From: Pseudomonas sp. 31-12
GTDB taxonomy: Bacteria; Pseudomonadota; Gammaproteobacteria; Pseudomonadales; Pseudomonadaceae
NCBI RefSeq assembly: GCF_003151075.1
Contig: NZ_CP029482.1
Coordinates: 1 to 64,000, forward strand
DNA: 64,000 nucleotides
Direction of reading: 5' to 3'
Numbering within the stretch: position 1 is the stretch's first letter; each line of letters opens with the position of its first letter. The translations under genes and the position numbers were made by a program. Shown here piece after piece: positions 30,018-39,914 of the stretch. The notes below the pieces were generated by a model. The model was not told the DNA's origin. It did no database searches and saw only the letters and a list, made by a program, of their open reading frames with translations.

Positions 30018-30881
30018 ATGGTGCACAGCATGACCGCCTTCGCCCGCGTTGAAAAAGCCGGCGCCCAAGGCACCCTGAGCTGGGAATTGCGCTCGGTCAA
30101 CAGCCGCTACCTGGAACCCCACCTGCGCCTGCCAGAGTCGTTTCGCGACCTCGAAGGTGCGGTCCGCGAAGCGCTGCGCCAGGGAATCTCCCGGGGCAAG
30201 CTCGAATGCACCCTGCGCTTCACCGAAGAAAACACCGACAAACCTCTGCAAGTGGACCGCGAGCGCGCCGCACAATTGGTCGCTGCCGCCGAGACCATCG
30301 CCGGCCTGATCAAGAATCCGGCTGCGCTGAACCCGCTGGAAGTCCTGGCTTGGCCCGGCGTGCTGGTGGGCGACGCCACCGACCCGCAAGCCCTGAATGC
30401 TGAAGCACTGGCTTTGTTCAACGAGGGCTTGAGGGAACTCAAGGCCGGCCGCGAGCGCGAAGGCGCGGAGCTGGCGCGGCTGATCAACGATCGCCTGACC
30501 TCCATTGAAGGAGACGTGGTGACCCTGCGCGAACTGGTTCCGCAGATGCTCGCCACCCAGCGCCAGAAAGTCCTCGACCGTTTTGCGGACATGAAAGCCG
30601 AGATGGACCCGCAGCGGCTGGAACAGGAAATGGTCATGCTCGCGCAAAAGAGCGACGTCGCCGAAGAACTGGATCGCTTGAGCACACACATCATCGAAGT
30701 TCGCCGGGTGCTCAAGTCCGGCGGCGCTGCCGGTCGGCGCCTGGACTTCCTGATGCAGGAGCTCAACCGCGAAGCCAATACACTGGGCTCCAAAGCCTTC
30801 GACCCGCGCAGCACCCAGGCGGCGGTCAACCTCAAAGTGTTGATCGAGCAGATGCGCGAACAAGTGCAGAATATTGAGTAA
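30018..30881 (+). CDS. yicC: YicC family protein (endoribonuclease-like)
   Basis: Protein of 287 residues with the YicC N-terminal domain (MVHSMTAFARVE, SVNSRYLEPHLRLPE) and the C-terminal DUF1732 (RRLDFLMQELNREANTLGSK). E. coli YicC promotes RNA decay in RyhB regulation and has endoribonuclease-like features. The start is the ATG with GAGG seven bases upstream, five codons after the first possible start. It precedes gmk by 12 bp and rpoZ-spoT further on. Confidence 0.93.
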   Translation: MVHSMTAFARVEKAGAQGTLSWELRSVNSRYLEPHLRLPESFRDLEGAVREALRQGISRGKLECTLRFTEENTDKPLQVDRERAAQLVAAAETIAGLIKNPAALNPLEVLAWPGVLVGDATDPQALNAEALALFNEGLRELKAGREREGAELARLINDRLTSIEGDVVTLRELVPQMLATQRQKVLDRFADMKAEMDPQRLEQEMVMLAQKSDVAEELDRLSTHIIEVRRVLKSGGAAGRRLDFLMQELNREANTLGSKAFDPRSTQAAVNLKVLIEQMREQVQNIE

Positions 30882-31514
<633 letters not shown>

Positions 31515-31581
31515 ACAGCCCTTCCAAAAACCGCTGCAAGGGCTTTACATTGGCACTTGCAGCGCGTTGAAGGGCTTGGTC

Positions 31582-31618
31582 AAAAAATCAGCGCTTCCCT
31601 AATCGCTGGTGATTTTTT
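31582..31618 (+). terminator. Imperfect terminator or attenuator between gmk and rpoZ
   Basis: AAAAAATCA(GCG) and (CGC)..TGATTTTTT form a stem with a small bulge, about 65 bp before rpoZ. Confidence 0.4.
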
Positions 31619-31681
31619 AAACTGTTGAGTCCGCTCGCCCACCCGGGCAGCGCGCATATTGCATTCGCTCCGAGGAATACC

Positions 31682-31945
31682 ATGGCCCGCGTAACCGTTG
31701 AAGACTGCCTGAACCACGTGGAAAACCGTTTTGAGCTGGTCATGCTGTCCACCAAGCGTGCCCGTCAACTGGCCACCGGCGGCAAAGAGCCACTGGTTCA
31801 GTGGGAAAACGACAAGCCTACCGTTGTAGCCTTGCGTGAAATCGCTGAAGGCCTGATGAGCTACGAGTTCATCGCCAATGCTGAAATCGTCGAAGACGAA
31901 CCGCTGTTCGCAGCGTTCGAGGACGAGTCCAACGAGGCCGTCTAA
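31682..31945 (+). CDS. rpoZ: RNA polymerase omega subunit
   Basis: Omega subunit of 87 residues ([20 protein letters not shown], then [15 protein letters not shown]). It helps assemble RNA polymerase and forms ppGpp site 1 with beta prime. The ATG matches the family start; the frame is open 19 codons upstream without support. It lies just before spoT, whose product sets ppGpp levels. Confidence 0.97.
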   Translation: MARVTVEDCLNHVENRFELVMLSTKRARQLATGGKEPLVQWENDKPTVVALREIAEGLMSYEFIANAEIVEDEPLFAAFEDESNEAV

Positions 31946-32002
31946 GCCTATGCCTGGTCGACGTAGCACGGCGCGGGGTCACAGCGAACGGCAGGAGTCA
32001 TC

Positions 32003-34108
32003 ATGCCGAGCATAGACGCCCTCGCCGATCGCTTATCGACCTACCTCGGCAAGGACCAGGTCAACCTGGTCCGCCGAGCGTACTTCTACGCCGAACAAGC
32101 ACACGACGGTCAACGCCGCCGCAGCGGTGAGGCGTATGTCACGCATCCTCTTGCCGTGGCGAATATTCTTGCCGACATGCACATGGACCATCAGAGTTTG
32201 ATGGCTGCAATGCTGCATGACGTGATCGAAGACACCGGTATTGCCAAGGAAGCGCTGCAAGCGCAGTTCGGCGAAACCGTGGCCGAACTGGTCGATGGGG
32301 TCAGCAAACTGACCCAGATGAATTTCGAGACAAAAGCCGAAGCCCAGGCCGAAAACTTCCAGAAAATGGCCATGGCCATGGCGCGCGACATTCGCGTGAT
32401 CCTGGTCAAACTGGCCGACCGCCTGCACAACATGCGCACGCTGGAAGTCCTGTCCGGTGAAAAGCGCCGGCGGATCGCCAAGGAAACCCTGGAAATCTAT
32501 GCGCCCATCGCCAACCGGCTGGGCATGCACGCCATCCGCATAGAATTCGAAGACCTCGGCTTCAAGGCCATGCACCCGATGCGTTCCGCGCGGATCAACC
32601 AGGCGGTCAAGCGCGCCCGGGGCAACCGCAAGGAAATCGTCAACAAGATCGAAGAATCCCTCAGCCACTGCCTGGCCATCGACGGCATCCAGGGCGAGGT
32701 CAGCGGTCGTCAGAAACACCTCTACGGCATCTACAAGAAAATGCGCGGCAAGCGTCGGGCCTTCAACGAGATCATGGACGTCTACGCGTTCCGGATCATC
32801 GTCGACAAGGTCGACACCTGCTACCGCGTGCTGGGTGCTGTGCATAATTTGTACAAACCGTTGCCGGGGCGCTTCAAGGATTACATCGCGATCCCCAAGG
32901 CCAACGGCTACCAGTCGCTGCACACCACGCTGTTCGGCATGCACGGTGTTCCGATCGAGATCCAGATCCGCACCCGTGAAATGGAAGAGATGGCCAACAA
33001 CGGCATCGCCGCGCATTGGTTGTACAAGTCCAGCGGCGACGAGCAGCCGAAAGGCACGCATGCCCGCGCCCGCCAGTGGGTCAAAGGCGTGCTGGAGATG
33101 CAGCAACGGGCCGGCAACTCGCTGGAGTTCATCGAGAGCGTGAAGATCGACCTGTTCCCGGACGAGGTCTACGTGTTCACGCCCAAAGGCCGGATCATGG
33201 AGCTGCCCAAAGGCTCCACGGCGGTCGACTTCGCTTACGCGGTGCACACCGATGTGGGCAACAGCTGCATTGCCTGTCGGATCAATCGTCGTCTCGCACC
33301 GCTGTCCGAGCCGCTGCAAAGCGGCTCCACGGTCGAGATCGTCAGCGCCCCGGGCGCGCGGCCAAATCCGGCGTGGCTGAACTTCGTGGTCACCGGCAAG
33401 GCGCGGACCCACATCCGCCACGCGCTGAAACTGCAACGCCGCTCCGAATCCATCAGCCTTGGCGAGCGCCTGCTGAATAAAGTGCTCAACGGTTTCGACA
33501 GCACCCTGGAGAAAGTCCCGGCCGAGCGCGTCAAGGCGATGCTGACCGAATACCGTCTCGAACTGATCGAAGACTTGCTGGAAGACATCGGCCTGGGCAA
33601 TCGCATGGCCTACGTGGTCGCCCGCCGCCTGCTCGGCGAAGGCGAACAGTTGCCAAGCCCGGAAGGCCCGCTGGCGATTCGCGGCACCGAAGGCCTGGTC
33701 CTCAGCTACGCCAAGTGCTGCACGCCGATCCCGGGCGACCCGATTGTCGGTCACCTGTCTGCGGGCAAAGGCATGGTCGTGCACCTGGACAACTGCCGCA
33801 ACATCAGCGAAATCCGCCACAACCCGGAAAAATGCATCCAGCTCTCGTGGGCCAAGGATGTCACCGGCGAATTCAACGTCGAGCTGCGCGTCGAACTGGA
33901 ACACCAGCGCGGCCTGATCGCCCTGCTGGCCAGCAGCGTCAACGCGGCCGACGGCAATATCGAGAAAATCAGCATGGACGAACGCGATGGTCGCATCAGC
34001 GTGGTCCAACTGGTGGTCAGCGTGCACGACCGTGTGCACCTGGCCCGCGTGATCAAGAAACTGCGCGCACTGACCGGGGTGATTCGCATCACCCGCATGC
34101 GCGCCTAA
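32003..34108 (+). CDS. spoT: Bifunctional (p)ppGpp synthetase/hydrolase SpoT
   Basis: Long RelA/SpoT homologue of 701 residues. The HD hydrolase domain carries HPLAVANILADM and LHDVIEDTG near residue 72 and is intact. The synthetase domain has GRFKDYIAIPKANGYQSLHT near residue 292. A TGS domain follows (VYVFTPKGRIMELPKGSTAVD near residue 390), then the CC/zinc-finger region (YAKCCTPIPGD) and a C-terminal ACT domain. The intact HD motif separates it from hydrolase-dead RelA. It follows rpoZ by 57 bp. Confidence 0.97.
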   Translation: MPSIDALADRLSTYLGKDQVNLVRRAYFYAEQAHDGQRRRSGEAYVTHPLAVANILADMHMDHQSLMAAMLHDVIEDTGIAKEALQAQFGETVAELVDGVSKLTQMNFETKAEAQAENFQKMAMAMARDIRVILVKLADRLHNMRTLEVLSGEKRRRIAKETLEIYAPIANRLGMHAIRIEFEDLGFKAMHPMRSARINQAVKRARGNRKEIVNKIEESLSHCLAIDGIQGEVSGRQKHLYGIYKKMRGKRRAFNEIMDVYAFRIIVDKVDTCYRVLGAVHNLYKPLPGRFKDYIAIPKANGYQSLHTTLFGMHGVPIEIQIRTREMEEMANNGIAAHWLYKSSGDEQPKGTHARARQWVKGVLEMQQRAGNSLEFIESVKIDLFPDEVYVFTPKGRIMELPKGSTAVDFAYAVHTDVGNSCIACRINRRLAPLSEPLQSGSTVEIVSAPGARPNPAWLNFVVTGKARTHIRHALKLQRRSESISLGERLLNKVLNGFDSTLEKVPAERVKAMLTEYRLELIEDLLEDIGLGNRMAYVVARRLLGEGEQLPSPEGPLAIRGTEGLVLSYAKCCTPIPGDPIVGHLSAGKGMVVHLDNCRNISEIRHNPEKCIQLSWAKDVTGEFNVELRVELEHQRGLIALLASSVNAADGNIEKISMDERDGRISVVQLVVSVHDRVHLARVIKKLRALTGVIRITRMRA

Positions 34109-34132
34109 GCCCACTATTACAAGGAGTCATTC

Positions 34133-34513
34133 ATGACCAAGACTGTTATCACCAGCGACAAGGCCCCGGCCGCCATCGGTACTTACTCCCAGGCGATCAA
34201 GGCTGGCAACACCGTCTACATGTCGGGTCAGATTCCCCTGGACCCAAAAACCATGGAACTGGTTGAAGGCTTCGAAGCCCAGACCGTCCAGGTGTTCGAG
34301 AACCTCAAAGCCGTGGCCGAAGCCGCTGGCGGTTCGTTCAAGGACATCGTCAAACTGAACATCTTCCTCACCGACCTGAGCCACTTTGCCAAGGTCAACG
34401 AGATCATGGGCAAGTACTTTGACCAGCCATACCCTGCCCGCGCCGCCATCGGCGTAGCTGCCCTGCCAAAGGGTTCGCAGGTTGAAATGGATGCCATTCT
34501 GGTCATCGAGTAA
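34133..34513 (+). CDS. ridA: RidA family deaminase
   Basis: Archetypal RidA protein of 126 residues, with [20 protein letters not shown] near the N-terminus and the catalytic arginine in [20 protein letters not shown]. It hydrolyses 2-aminoacrylate and related imines. It follows spoT by 24 bp with AAGGAG upstream, so it is probably cotranscribed. It is closer to classical RidA than the paralogue in the dad operon. Confidence 0.93.
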   Translation: MTKTVITSDKAPAAIGTYSQAIKAGNTVYMSGQIPLDPKTMELVEGFEAQTVQVFENLKAVAEAAGGSFKDIVKLNIFLTDLSHFAKVNEIMGKYFDQPYPARAAIGVAALPKGSQVEMDAILVIE

Positions 34514-34519
34514 TAAATC

Positions 34520-34544
34520 CGGCGCAGCCCCAAGGGTTGCGCCG
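34520..34544 (+). terminator. Weak hairpin after ridA
   Basis: CGGCGCAGCCC and GGTTGCGCCG pair around CAAG, but only ATTTCG follows, so termination would be partial. Confidence 0.3.
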
Positions 34545-34568
34545 ATTTCGTCTTGAAAGGATTCCACC

Positions 34569-35309
34569 ATGCGCCAAGCGCTAGCTCTCTCGCTGGTCGC
34601 CCTACTCTTGGGCGGTTGTGCCAGCAACCCTGCCGATCGTGATATCAGCGGCACCTGGATCAATCAGGTGGCGATTGACGCTGCATCCAAAGGCGGCCCC
34701 CTGCGCGAAGCGCTTCAGGCTTATGGCCCGAACCTGGAATGGGACGTCAACACCAAGGCCGGCCAGGCCCGCTACACCAACGGTTTTGAAAACGTGGACG
34801 GCAAGCTGCTGGGCGAAGAGTCCGGCGCCTGGAAAGTCGACTTTTATGGCAGCTCCGCCAGTGAGCTGAAGCGTGACGGCAAGCAATTGGCCCAGGCCGC
34901 CTCCGACAACGAACCGGAACAGGTTTTTGATCGTGCGCTGATCCCCGTGCCGGACGGTGCACCGATGGGCGCCAGCTTCGAACGCGCGCTGTACACCGCC
35001 TACATGGGCGGCAGCTGGAAAATCGTCAACGGTCCGGGCGAAGGCAATACCGTGCAATTCCAGGCCGATGGCCAGGTTGCCGGCCTGCCGGGTGCCGATC
35101 GCTATGCCCTGTGCCTGGCGGGCGATTGCGCGTCGATGAGCGGCGGCAATGACAATATGTGGCTGCAAGTGAACGGCCAGGGCAATACCTGGATCTTTGC
35201 GCGCAAGGGCAAGGAACTGGAGATTGTGCAGGCGGTGAACACGGCTCAGGCAGACGAGATGCCTCAGTTCACGCCGGGCGAGCGCAAGTGGTTGCTGGAA
35301 AAGCAGTAA
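34569..35309 (+). CDS. Lipoprotein of unknown function
   Basis: Protein of 246 residues with a short signal and lipobox LLGGCAS (cysteine at residue 17), so a lipid-anchored envelope protein. The rest is rich in beta-type sequence (ISGTWINQVAID, FENVDGKLLGEESGAWKVDFYG). It ends with EMPQFTPGERKWLLEKQ. No known domain was recognised. The start follows GAAAGGATTCCACC. It lies downstream of ridA and is conserved at this place in Pseudomonas as far as remembered. Confidence 0.8.
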   Translation: MRQALALSLVALLLGGCASNPADRDISGTWINQVAIDAASKGGPLREALQAYGPNLEWDVNTKAGQARYTNGFENVDGKLLGEESGAWKVDFYGSSASELKRDGKQLAQAASDNEPEQVFDRALIPVPDGAPMGASFERALYTAYMGGSWKIVNGPGEGNTVQFQADGQVAGLPGADRYALCLAGDCASMSGGNDNMWLQVNGQGNTWIFARKGKELEIVQAVNTAQADEMPQFTPGERKWLLEKQ

Positions 35310-35337
35310 CCCGGCCCTGAAGCCAACGCAAAACCAA

Positions 35338-35427
35338 TGTGGGAGCGAGCCTGCTCGCGATGAGGCCATAACAGCCAACGATGATGTTGAATGTTATGCC
35401 ACCATCGCGAGCAGGCTCGCTCCCACA
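35338..35427. repeat. REP inverted repeat
   Basis: TGTGGGAGCGAGCCTGCTCG and CGAGCAGGCTCGCTCCCACA arms around about 42 bp, between convergent genes. Confidence 0.85.
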
Positions 35428-35449
35428 TTTGGTTTGTGGTGATGGGAAG

Positions 35450-36307
35450 TCAGCAGCGGCCTTCGAGAATGGCGGCGTAGCCTTCTCGATAGCTTGGGTA
35501 CTTTGACGTCCAGCCTAGGGCCTTCGCCCGTGCATTGCTGCATTGCTTGCTGCCTGTGCGCCGCACGCTCGCGTCGTCAGCCCACTCGGTCACGCCCAGA
35601 TACTCGCGCAACCACCCCACCACTTCGGCCAGCGGCGCTGGCGCGTCGTCGACACCGATGTAAACGTCATCCAACGCCACCCCGCGCCGATCCGCTTCAA
35701 GCAGAAACGCCATCAACCCCGCCGCGTCATCGGCGTGGATGCGGTTGCCGTAAAGCGGCGGGTCAACGGCCACTCGATAGCCACGACGCACCTGGGTCAG
35801 CAGCCATTCGCGGCCGGGGCCGTAAATGCCGGTCAAGCGCACGATGCTTGCAGGGATGCCGCTCTGGAGTGCCACTTGCTCGGCCTCCAGCATCAATCGA
35901 CCCGAGTAGCCTGATGCAATGGTCGGCGAAGTCTCATCGACCCACTCGCCATTCTGCTGGCCATACACACTGCTACTGGAAACGAAAAGCAGGCGATTAG
36001 GCACCTGGCCGTAGTCGTTCAGCCATTCCAGTACATGCTGCAAGCCTTCGACATAGGCAGCACGGTAACCGGCTTCATCGTGATCGGTAGCGGCCGCGCA
36101 ATACACGAGGTAATCCACCGCACCGATGGGCCACGTCTCAGGACAGTCCTTATTGAACAAGTCGCCGGCAACGCCAATGACCCCGTCGGGCAGACGTGAA
36201 ACGTCACGTCTCAGGCCATGAACTTCCCACCCGGAAGCCACCAATTGCGTGGCCAGACGACTGCCGACATCACCACAACCGGCAATCAAAACAGAAGGCG
36301 CAGACAT
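35450..36307 (-). CDS. NAD(P)-dependent epimerase/dehydratase-like protein (YeeZ-like)
   Basis: Atypical short-chain dehydrogenase of 285 residues with an N-terminal dinucleotide site GCGDVGSRLATQL near residue 10. The middle has VSSSSVYGQQNGEWVDE, then an altered YSGRLMLEAEQ instead of the usual YxxxK, so the catalytic lysine appears to be lost. It resembles YeeZ-type proteins whose substrates are unknown. It is divergent from the exbB operon. Confidence 0.8.
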   Translation of the reverse strand: MSAPSVLIAGCGDVGSRLATQLVASGWEVHGLRRDVSRLPDGVIGVAGDLFNKDCPETWPIGAVDYLVYCAAATDHDEAGYRAAYVEGLQHVLEWLNDYGQVPNRLLFVSSSSVYGQQNGEWVDETSPTIASGYSGRLMLEAEQVALQSGIPASIVRLTGIYGPGREWLLTQVRRGYRVAVDPPLYGNRIHADDAAGLMAFLLEADRRGVALDDVYIGVDDAPAPLAEVVGWLREYLGVTEWADDASVRRTGSKQCSNARAKALGWTSKYPSYREGYAAILEGRC

Positions 36308-36399
36308 CAGAAAACTCCCATCAGAAAGGCACAGACTAGCGCCGGCAAAGGACGAGCGGCTAGCAATGAAGGAAAAAAAGATACTCTATTACTTTTGTT

Positions 36400-36423
36400 A
36401 ACAAGAATTACTTGCAATAATGC
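36400..36423. promoter_or_regulatory. Possible Fur box upstream of exbB
   Basis: AACAAGAATTACTTGCAATAATGC is AT-rich with partial dyad symmetry (CAAGAA/TACTTG) and sits about 75 bp before exbB. Iron-controlled TonB operons normally carry a Fur site here, but the match to the consensus is modest. Confidence 0.3.
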
Positions 36424-36496
36424 ACGCCACTTTTGTTCTCGGCCTTACGAGGCCTGGAAGAACATTCACCCTATTTTTCTCTCAGGTCCGGCCAGC

Positions 36497-37474
36497 ATGA
36501 CACGCAATCAATTCCCCGCTTCGCCAACCAAACGACCTCGCGCCTGGAGCGCAGTGGCTGCCCTGCTGCTCAGCCTGATGCTGGCACCGACCGCCGCTTT
36601 CGCTGACGCACAGGCGCCAGCCACTCCGGCGACTCCGGCCGCCGCCGCTGCTCCAGCCCCGGCTGATCATGCCGCCCCCGCCGTAGCGCCAGCCGCAACC
36701 GACCCGGCCCAGGCAGTAGACGCCGACGACGTTCCTGAAGTCCTCGAAGCCGACAACACCCTGGGCATGGCCCACGACCTGTCGCCGTGGGGCATGTACC
36801 AGAACGCCGACATTATCGTGAAAATCGTGATGATCGGCCTGGCCATCGCCTCGATCATCACCTGGACCATCTGGATCGCCAAGGGCTTTGAGCTGATGGG
36901 CGCCAAGCGTCGTCTGCGCAGCGAAATCGTCCATCTGAAAAAAGCTACCACCCTTAAAGAAGCCAGCGCGTCAGCGACCAAGCAAGGCACCCTCGCCAAT
37001 TTGCTGGTGCATGACGCCCTGGAAGAGATGCGCTTGTCGGTCAACAGCCGCGAGAAAGAAGGCATCAAGGAACGTGTTGCCTTCCGTCTCGAGCGCTTGG
37101 TTGCAGCTTGCGGTCGCAACATGAGCAGCGGCACCGGCGTCCTCGCCACCATCGGCTCCACCGCGCCGTTCGTAGGTTTGTTCGGCACCGTGTGGGGCAT
37201 CATGAACAGCTTCATCGGCATCGCCAAAACCCAGACCACCAACCTCGCCGTCGTAGCGCCGGGCATCGCCGAAGCCTTGCTGGCCACCGCGCTGGGTCTG
37301 GTTGCGGCGATTCCGGCCGTGGTGATCTACAACGTCTTCGCTCGCTCCATCGCTGGCTACAAGGCCCAAGTGTCCGATGCCTCGGCTGAAGTCCTGCTGC
37401 TGGTCAGCCGTGACCTCGATCACCTGCCGACCACCGAGCGCTCCACGCAACCCCACGTGGTCAAAGTAGGGTAA
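36497..37474 (+). CDS. exbB: TonB-system energiser ExbB
   Basis: Proton-channel subunit of 325 residues of the TonB-ExbB-ExbD complex that powers siderophore and other outer-membrane receptors. An N-terminal signal ends near AFADA. An alanine/proline-rich periplasmic stretch of about 60 residues follows, as in the P. putida type of ExbB. Three membrane segments come next (ADIIVKIVMIGLAIASIITW; GTGVLATIGSTAPFVGLFG; LLATALGLVAAIPAVVIYN). The start was set at MTRNQFPASP. It is first gene of exbB-exbD-tonB. Confidence 0.95.
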   Translation: MTRNQFPASPTKRPRAWSAVAALLLSLMLAPTAAFADAQAPATPATPAAAAAPAPADHAAPAVAPAATDPAQAVDADDVPEVLEADNTLGMAHDLSPWGMYQNADIIVKIVMIGLAIASIITWTIWIAKGFELMGAKRRLRSEIVHLKKATTLKEASASATKQGTLANLLVHDALEEMRLSVNSREKEGIKERVAFRLERLVAACGRNMSSGTGVLATIGSTAPFVGLFGTVWGIMNSFIGIAKTQTTNLAVVAPGIAEALLATALGLVAAIPAVVIYNVFARSIAGYKAQVSDASAEVLLLVSRDLDHLPTTERSTQPHVVKVG

Positions 37475-37480
37475 TCAGCC

Positions 37481-37909
37481 ATGGGCTTGCATTTGAAAGA
37501 AGGCGCAGACGACGATCTGGCCGAGAACCACGAAATCAACGTCACGCCGTTCATCGACGTGATGCTGGTGCTGCTGATCATCTTCATGGTGGCGGCTCCG
37601 TTGGCCACCGTGGACATCAAGGTCGACCTGCCCGCCTCCAGCGCCAAGCCGGCCCCGCGGCCGGAGAAACCGGTGTTCCTCAGCGTCAAGGCTGACCAGC
37701 GCCTGTACCTCGGCGAAGAAGAAGTGAAGGCCGAAGCACTCGGCGCCACCCTCGACGCCAGGACTCAAGGCAAGAAAGACACAACGATCTTCTTCCAGGC
37801 CGATAAAGGCGTGGATTACGGCGACCTGATGAGCGTGATGGACAACCTGCGCTCCGCCGGTTACCTGAAGGTAGGTCTGGTCGGGCTCGAGACGGCAGTC
37901 AAGAAATGA
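37481..37909 (+). CDS. exbD: TonB-system energiser ExbD
   Basis: Protein of 142 residues with one N-terminal membrane segment preceded by NVTPFIDVMLVLLIIFMVA, holding the proton-relay aspartate in FIDVML. The rest is a periplasmic domain. It begins six bases after exbB and overlaps tonB by four bases (ATGA), so the three are translated together. Confidence 0.96.
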   Translation: MGLHLKEGADDDLAENHEINVTPFIDVMLVLLIIFMVAAPLATVDIKVDLPASSAKPAPRPEKPVFLSVKADQRLYLGEEEVKAEALGATLDARTQGKKDTTIFFQADKGVDYGDLMSVMDNLRSAGYLKVGLVGLETAVKK

Positions 37910-38661
37910 TCACGACGCGCCATAAGCTGACGCGTTACAGCGGGAGCCTGGCCGTGGTGCTGGGTGTCCATGCGCTGGCCATTGCGCTGGCGATGAACTG
38001 GACTGCGCGCCCACCCATCGAGCTGCCACCGCAGGCGATGATGGTCGAGTTGGCGCCGGTTCCGGCCCCGCCACCACCGGCACCGCCGAAGGTCATAACG
38101 CCGCCACAGCCACCGGCCCCGGTGGAAGAACTGCCGATCCCGAAACTGGCCGAAGTGCCGAAGGCCGAGATCGTTGCGCCGAAGCCGGTTAAACCCAAGC
38201 CCAAGCCGAAGCCGCAACCGCCCAAGCCTGTGGAGAAAAAGCCGGAGCCGCCGAAGGAGAAGCCGTCCGAGGAGAAGCCTAGCGACGCGCAACCGACCCA
38301 GGCGCCGACGGAGAAGTCCGCGCAACCGGCGCCGGGACCATCGCCGGCGCAACAGGCTGCCAAGGCCAGCTGGGAAGGCACTTTGCTTGCGCACTTGGGC
38401 AAGTACAAAAAGTACCCGGCGAGCGCACAGAATCGGGGCAAGCAAGGCACCAACCGTCTGCGCTTCATCGTTGATGGCGAAGGTAATGTGTTGTCGTACG
38501 AACTGGTGGGCCGTTCAGGCGTTGCCGATCTGGACCGGGCCACCCTGGAAATGATCCGCCTCGCCCAACCGCTGCCCAAGCCGCCGGCCGACATGCTGAC
38601 CAATGGCACCATCGAAATCACGGCGCCGTTTCTCTACTCCCTGGAAAAACGCCGCCGCTAA
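37906..38661 (+). CDS. tonB: TonB energy transducer
   Basis: Protein of 251 residues with an N-terminal membrane anchor (about residues 13-30), a long Pro/Lys/Glu-rich spacer from about residue 40 to 145, and the C-terminal TonB domain (YPASAQNRGKQGTNRLRFIV, SGVADLDRATLEMI). The spacer spans the periplasm to reach TonB-dependent receptors. The start overlaps the exbD stop. The operon ends at a REP pair and a terminator. Confidence 0.94.
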   Translation: MITTRHKLTRYSGSLAVVLGVHALAIALAMNWTARPPIELPPQAMMVELAPVPAPPPPAPPKVITPPQPPAPVEELPIPKLAEVPKAEIVAPKPVKPKPKPKPQPPKPVEKKPEPPKEKPSEEKPSDAQPTQAPTEKSAQPAPGPSPAQQAAKASWEGTLLAHLGKYKKYPASAQNRGKQGTNRLRFIVDGEGNVLSYELVGRSGVADLDRATLEMIRLAQPLPKPPADMLTNGTIEITAPFLYSLEKRRR

Positions 38662-38681
38662 ACGCAACACCGCCCCCCCCT

Positions 38682-38798
38682 GTGGCGAGGGGGCTTGCCC
38701 CCGTTGGGTCGCGAAGCGGTCCCAAAGCGGCGTCCGTGTTACCGCATTTGCCCTCTGGGACTGCTACGCAGTCCAACGGGGGCAAGCCCCCTCGCCAC
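38682..38798. repeat. REP-like inverted repeat, TGGCGAGGGGGC type
   Basis: GTGGCGAGGGGGCTTGCCCC followed by CGTTGGGTCGCGAAGCGG, and at the other end ACTGCTACGCAGTCC then GGGGCAAGCCCCCTCGCCAC. Each arm is itself a hairpin, so the element is a double-hairpin pair. It fills much of the 314-bp tonB-oxyR gap. Confidence 0.85.
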
Positions 38799-38834
38799 GG
38801 ACGATCACCTGATACAGATACAGCGCGAAAAATG

Positions 38835-38857
38835 AAGGCACCCGAAAGGTGCCTTTT
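38835..38857 (+). terminator. Terminator of exbB-exbD-tonB
   Basis: AAGGCACC, CGAA loop and AGGTGCCTTTT, a compact stem with a T tract. Confidence 0.75.
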
Positions 38858-38975
38858 GCATATCCGCCAGCGGCAAACCGGCATTACCCGGTGTCACTCA
38901 ACGCATGCACTCTGATAACGTGCGTCTATCGATTGCAGCCGGTATGCTTGGCTCGCAACTTCATGGACGCTTGCT

Positions 38976-39905
38976 ATGACTCTCACAGAATTACGCTACA
39001 TCGTTACCCTCGCCCAAGAGCAGCATTTCGGCCACGCGGCCGAGCGTTGCCATGTCAGCCAGCCGACCCTGTCGGTGGGCGTGAAAAAGCTTGAAGACGA
39101 ACTCGGTGTGCTGATTTTCGAGCGCAGCAAGAGTGCCGTGCGCCTGACCCCGGTCGGTGAAGGCATCGTTGCCCAGGCACAGAAAGTCCTGGAACAGGCC
39201 CAAGGCATTCGCGAACTGGCCCAGGCTGGCAAAAACCAGCTGACCGCCCCGCTGAAAGTCGGCGCGATCTACACCGTCGGCCCATACCTGTTTCCGCACC
39301 TGATTCCACAACTGCACCGGGTCGCCCCGCAGATGCCGTTGTACATCGAAGAAAACTTCACCCACGTGTTGCGCGACAAACTGCGCAACGGCGAGCTCGA
39401 CGCGATCATCATCGCCCTGCCGTTCAACGAAGCCGACGTGCTGACCCTGCAGCTCTACGACGAGCCGTTCTACGTCCTGATGCCGGCCCAGCACCCGTGG
39501 ACGCAAAAAGAATCCATCGACGCCGCCCTGCTCAACGACAAGAGCCTGCTGCTGCTCGGCGAAGGCCACTGTTTCCGCGATCAAGTGCTGGAAGCCTGCC
39601 CGACCCTCGCCAAAGGCAACGACGGCGCCAAGCACACCACGGTGGAATCCAGCTCTCTGGAAACCATTCGCCACATGGTCGCGTCCGGCCTCGGCATTTC
39701 GATCCTGCCGCTGTCGGCAGTCGATAGCCATCACTACGCCCCCGGCGTGATCGAAGTGCGTCCGCTGTCGCCGCCAGTGCCGTTCCGCACCGTGGCCATT
39801 GCGTGGCGTGCGAGCTTCCCGCGGCCGAAGGCAATTGAAATCCTCGCTGACTCCATTCGCCTGTGCTCGGTGGCCAAGCCGCCGGTGCCGGTGGTTGCGG
39901 CGTAA
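38976..39905 (+). CDS. oxyR: Hydrogen peroxide-inducible regulator OxyR
   Basis: LysR-family regulator of 309 residues with an N-terminal helix-turn-helix (HFGHAAERCHVSQPTLSVGV). The peroxide-sensing pair lies in GEGHCFRDQVLEACP, with cysteines nine residues apart as in Cys199/Cys208 of E. coli OxyR. It activates catalase, alkyl hydroperoxide reductase and related genes. It precedes recG by nine bases, the oxyR-recG order of pseudomonads. Confidence 0.96.
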   Translation: MTLTELRYIVTLAQEQHFGHAAERCHVSQPTLSVGVKKLEDELGVLIFERSKSAVRLTPVGEGIVAQAQKVLEQAQGIRELAQAGKNQLTAPLKVGAIYTVGPYLFPHLIPQLHRVAPQMPLYIEENFTHVLRDKLRNGELDAIIIALPFNEADVLTLQLYDEPFYVLMPAQHPWTQKESIDAALLNDKSLLLLGEGHCFRDQVLEACPTLAKGNDGAKHTTVESSSLETIRHMVASGLGISILPLSAVDSHHYAPGVIEVRPLSPPVPFRTVAIAWRASFPRPKAIEILADSIRLCSVAKPPVPVVAA

Positions 39906-39914
39906 GTCGCTGTC

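Noticed and set aside
32033..34114. 693-codon open frame on the minus strand opposite spoT
   Set aside because: Antisense shadow of spoT; no ribosome-binding site or recognisable domain.
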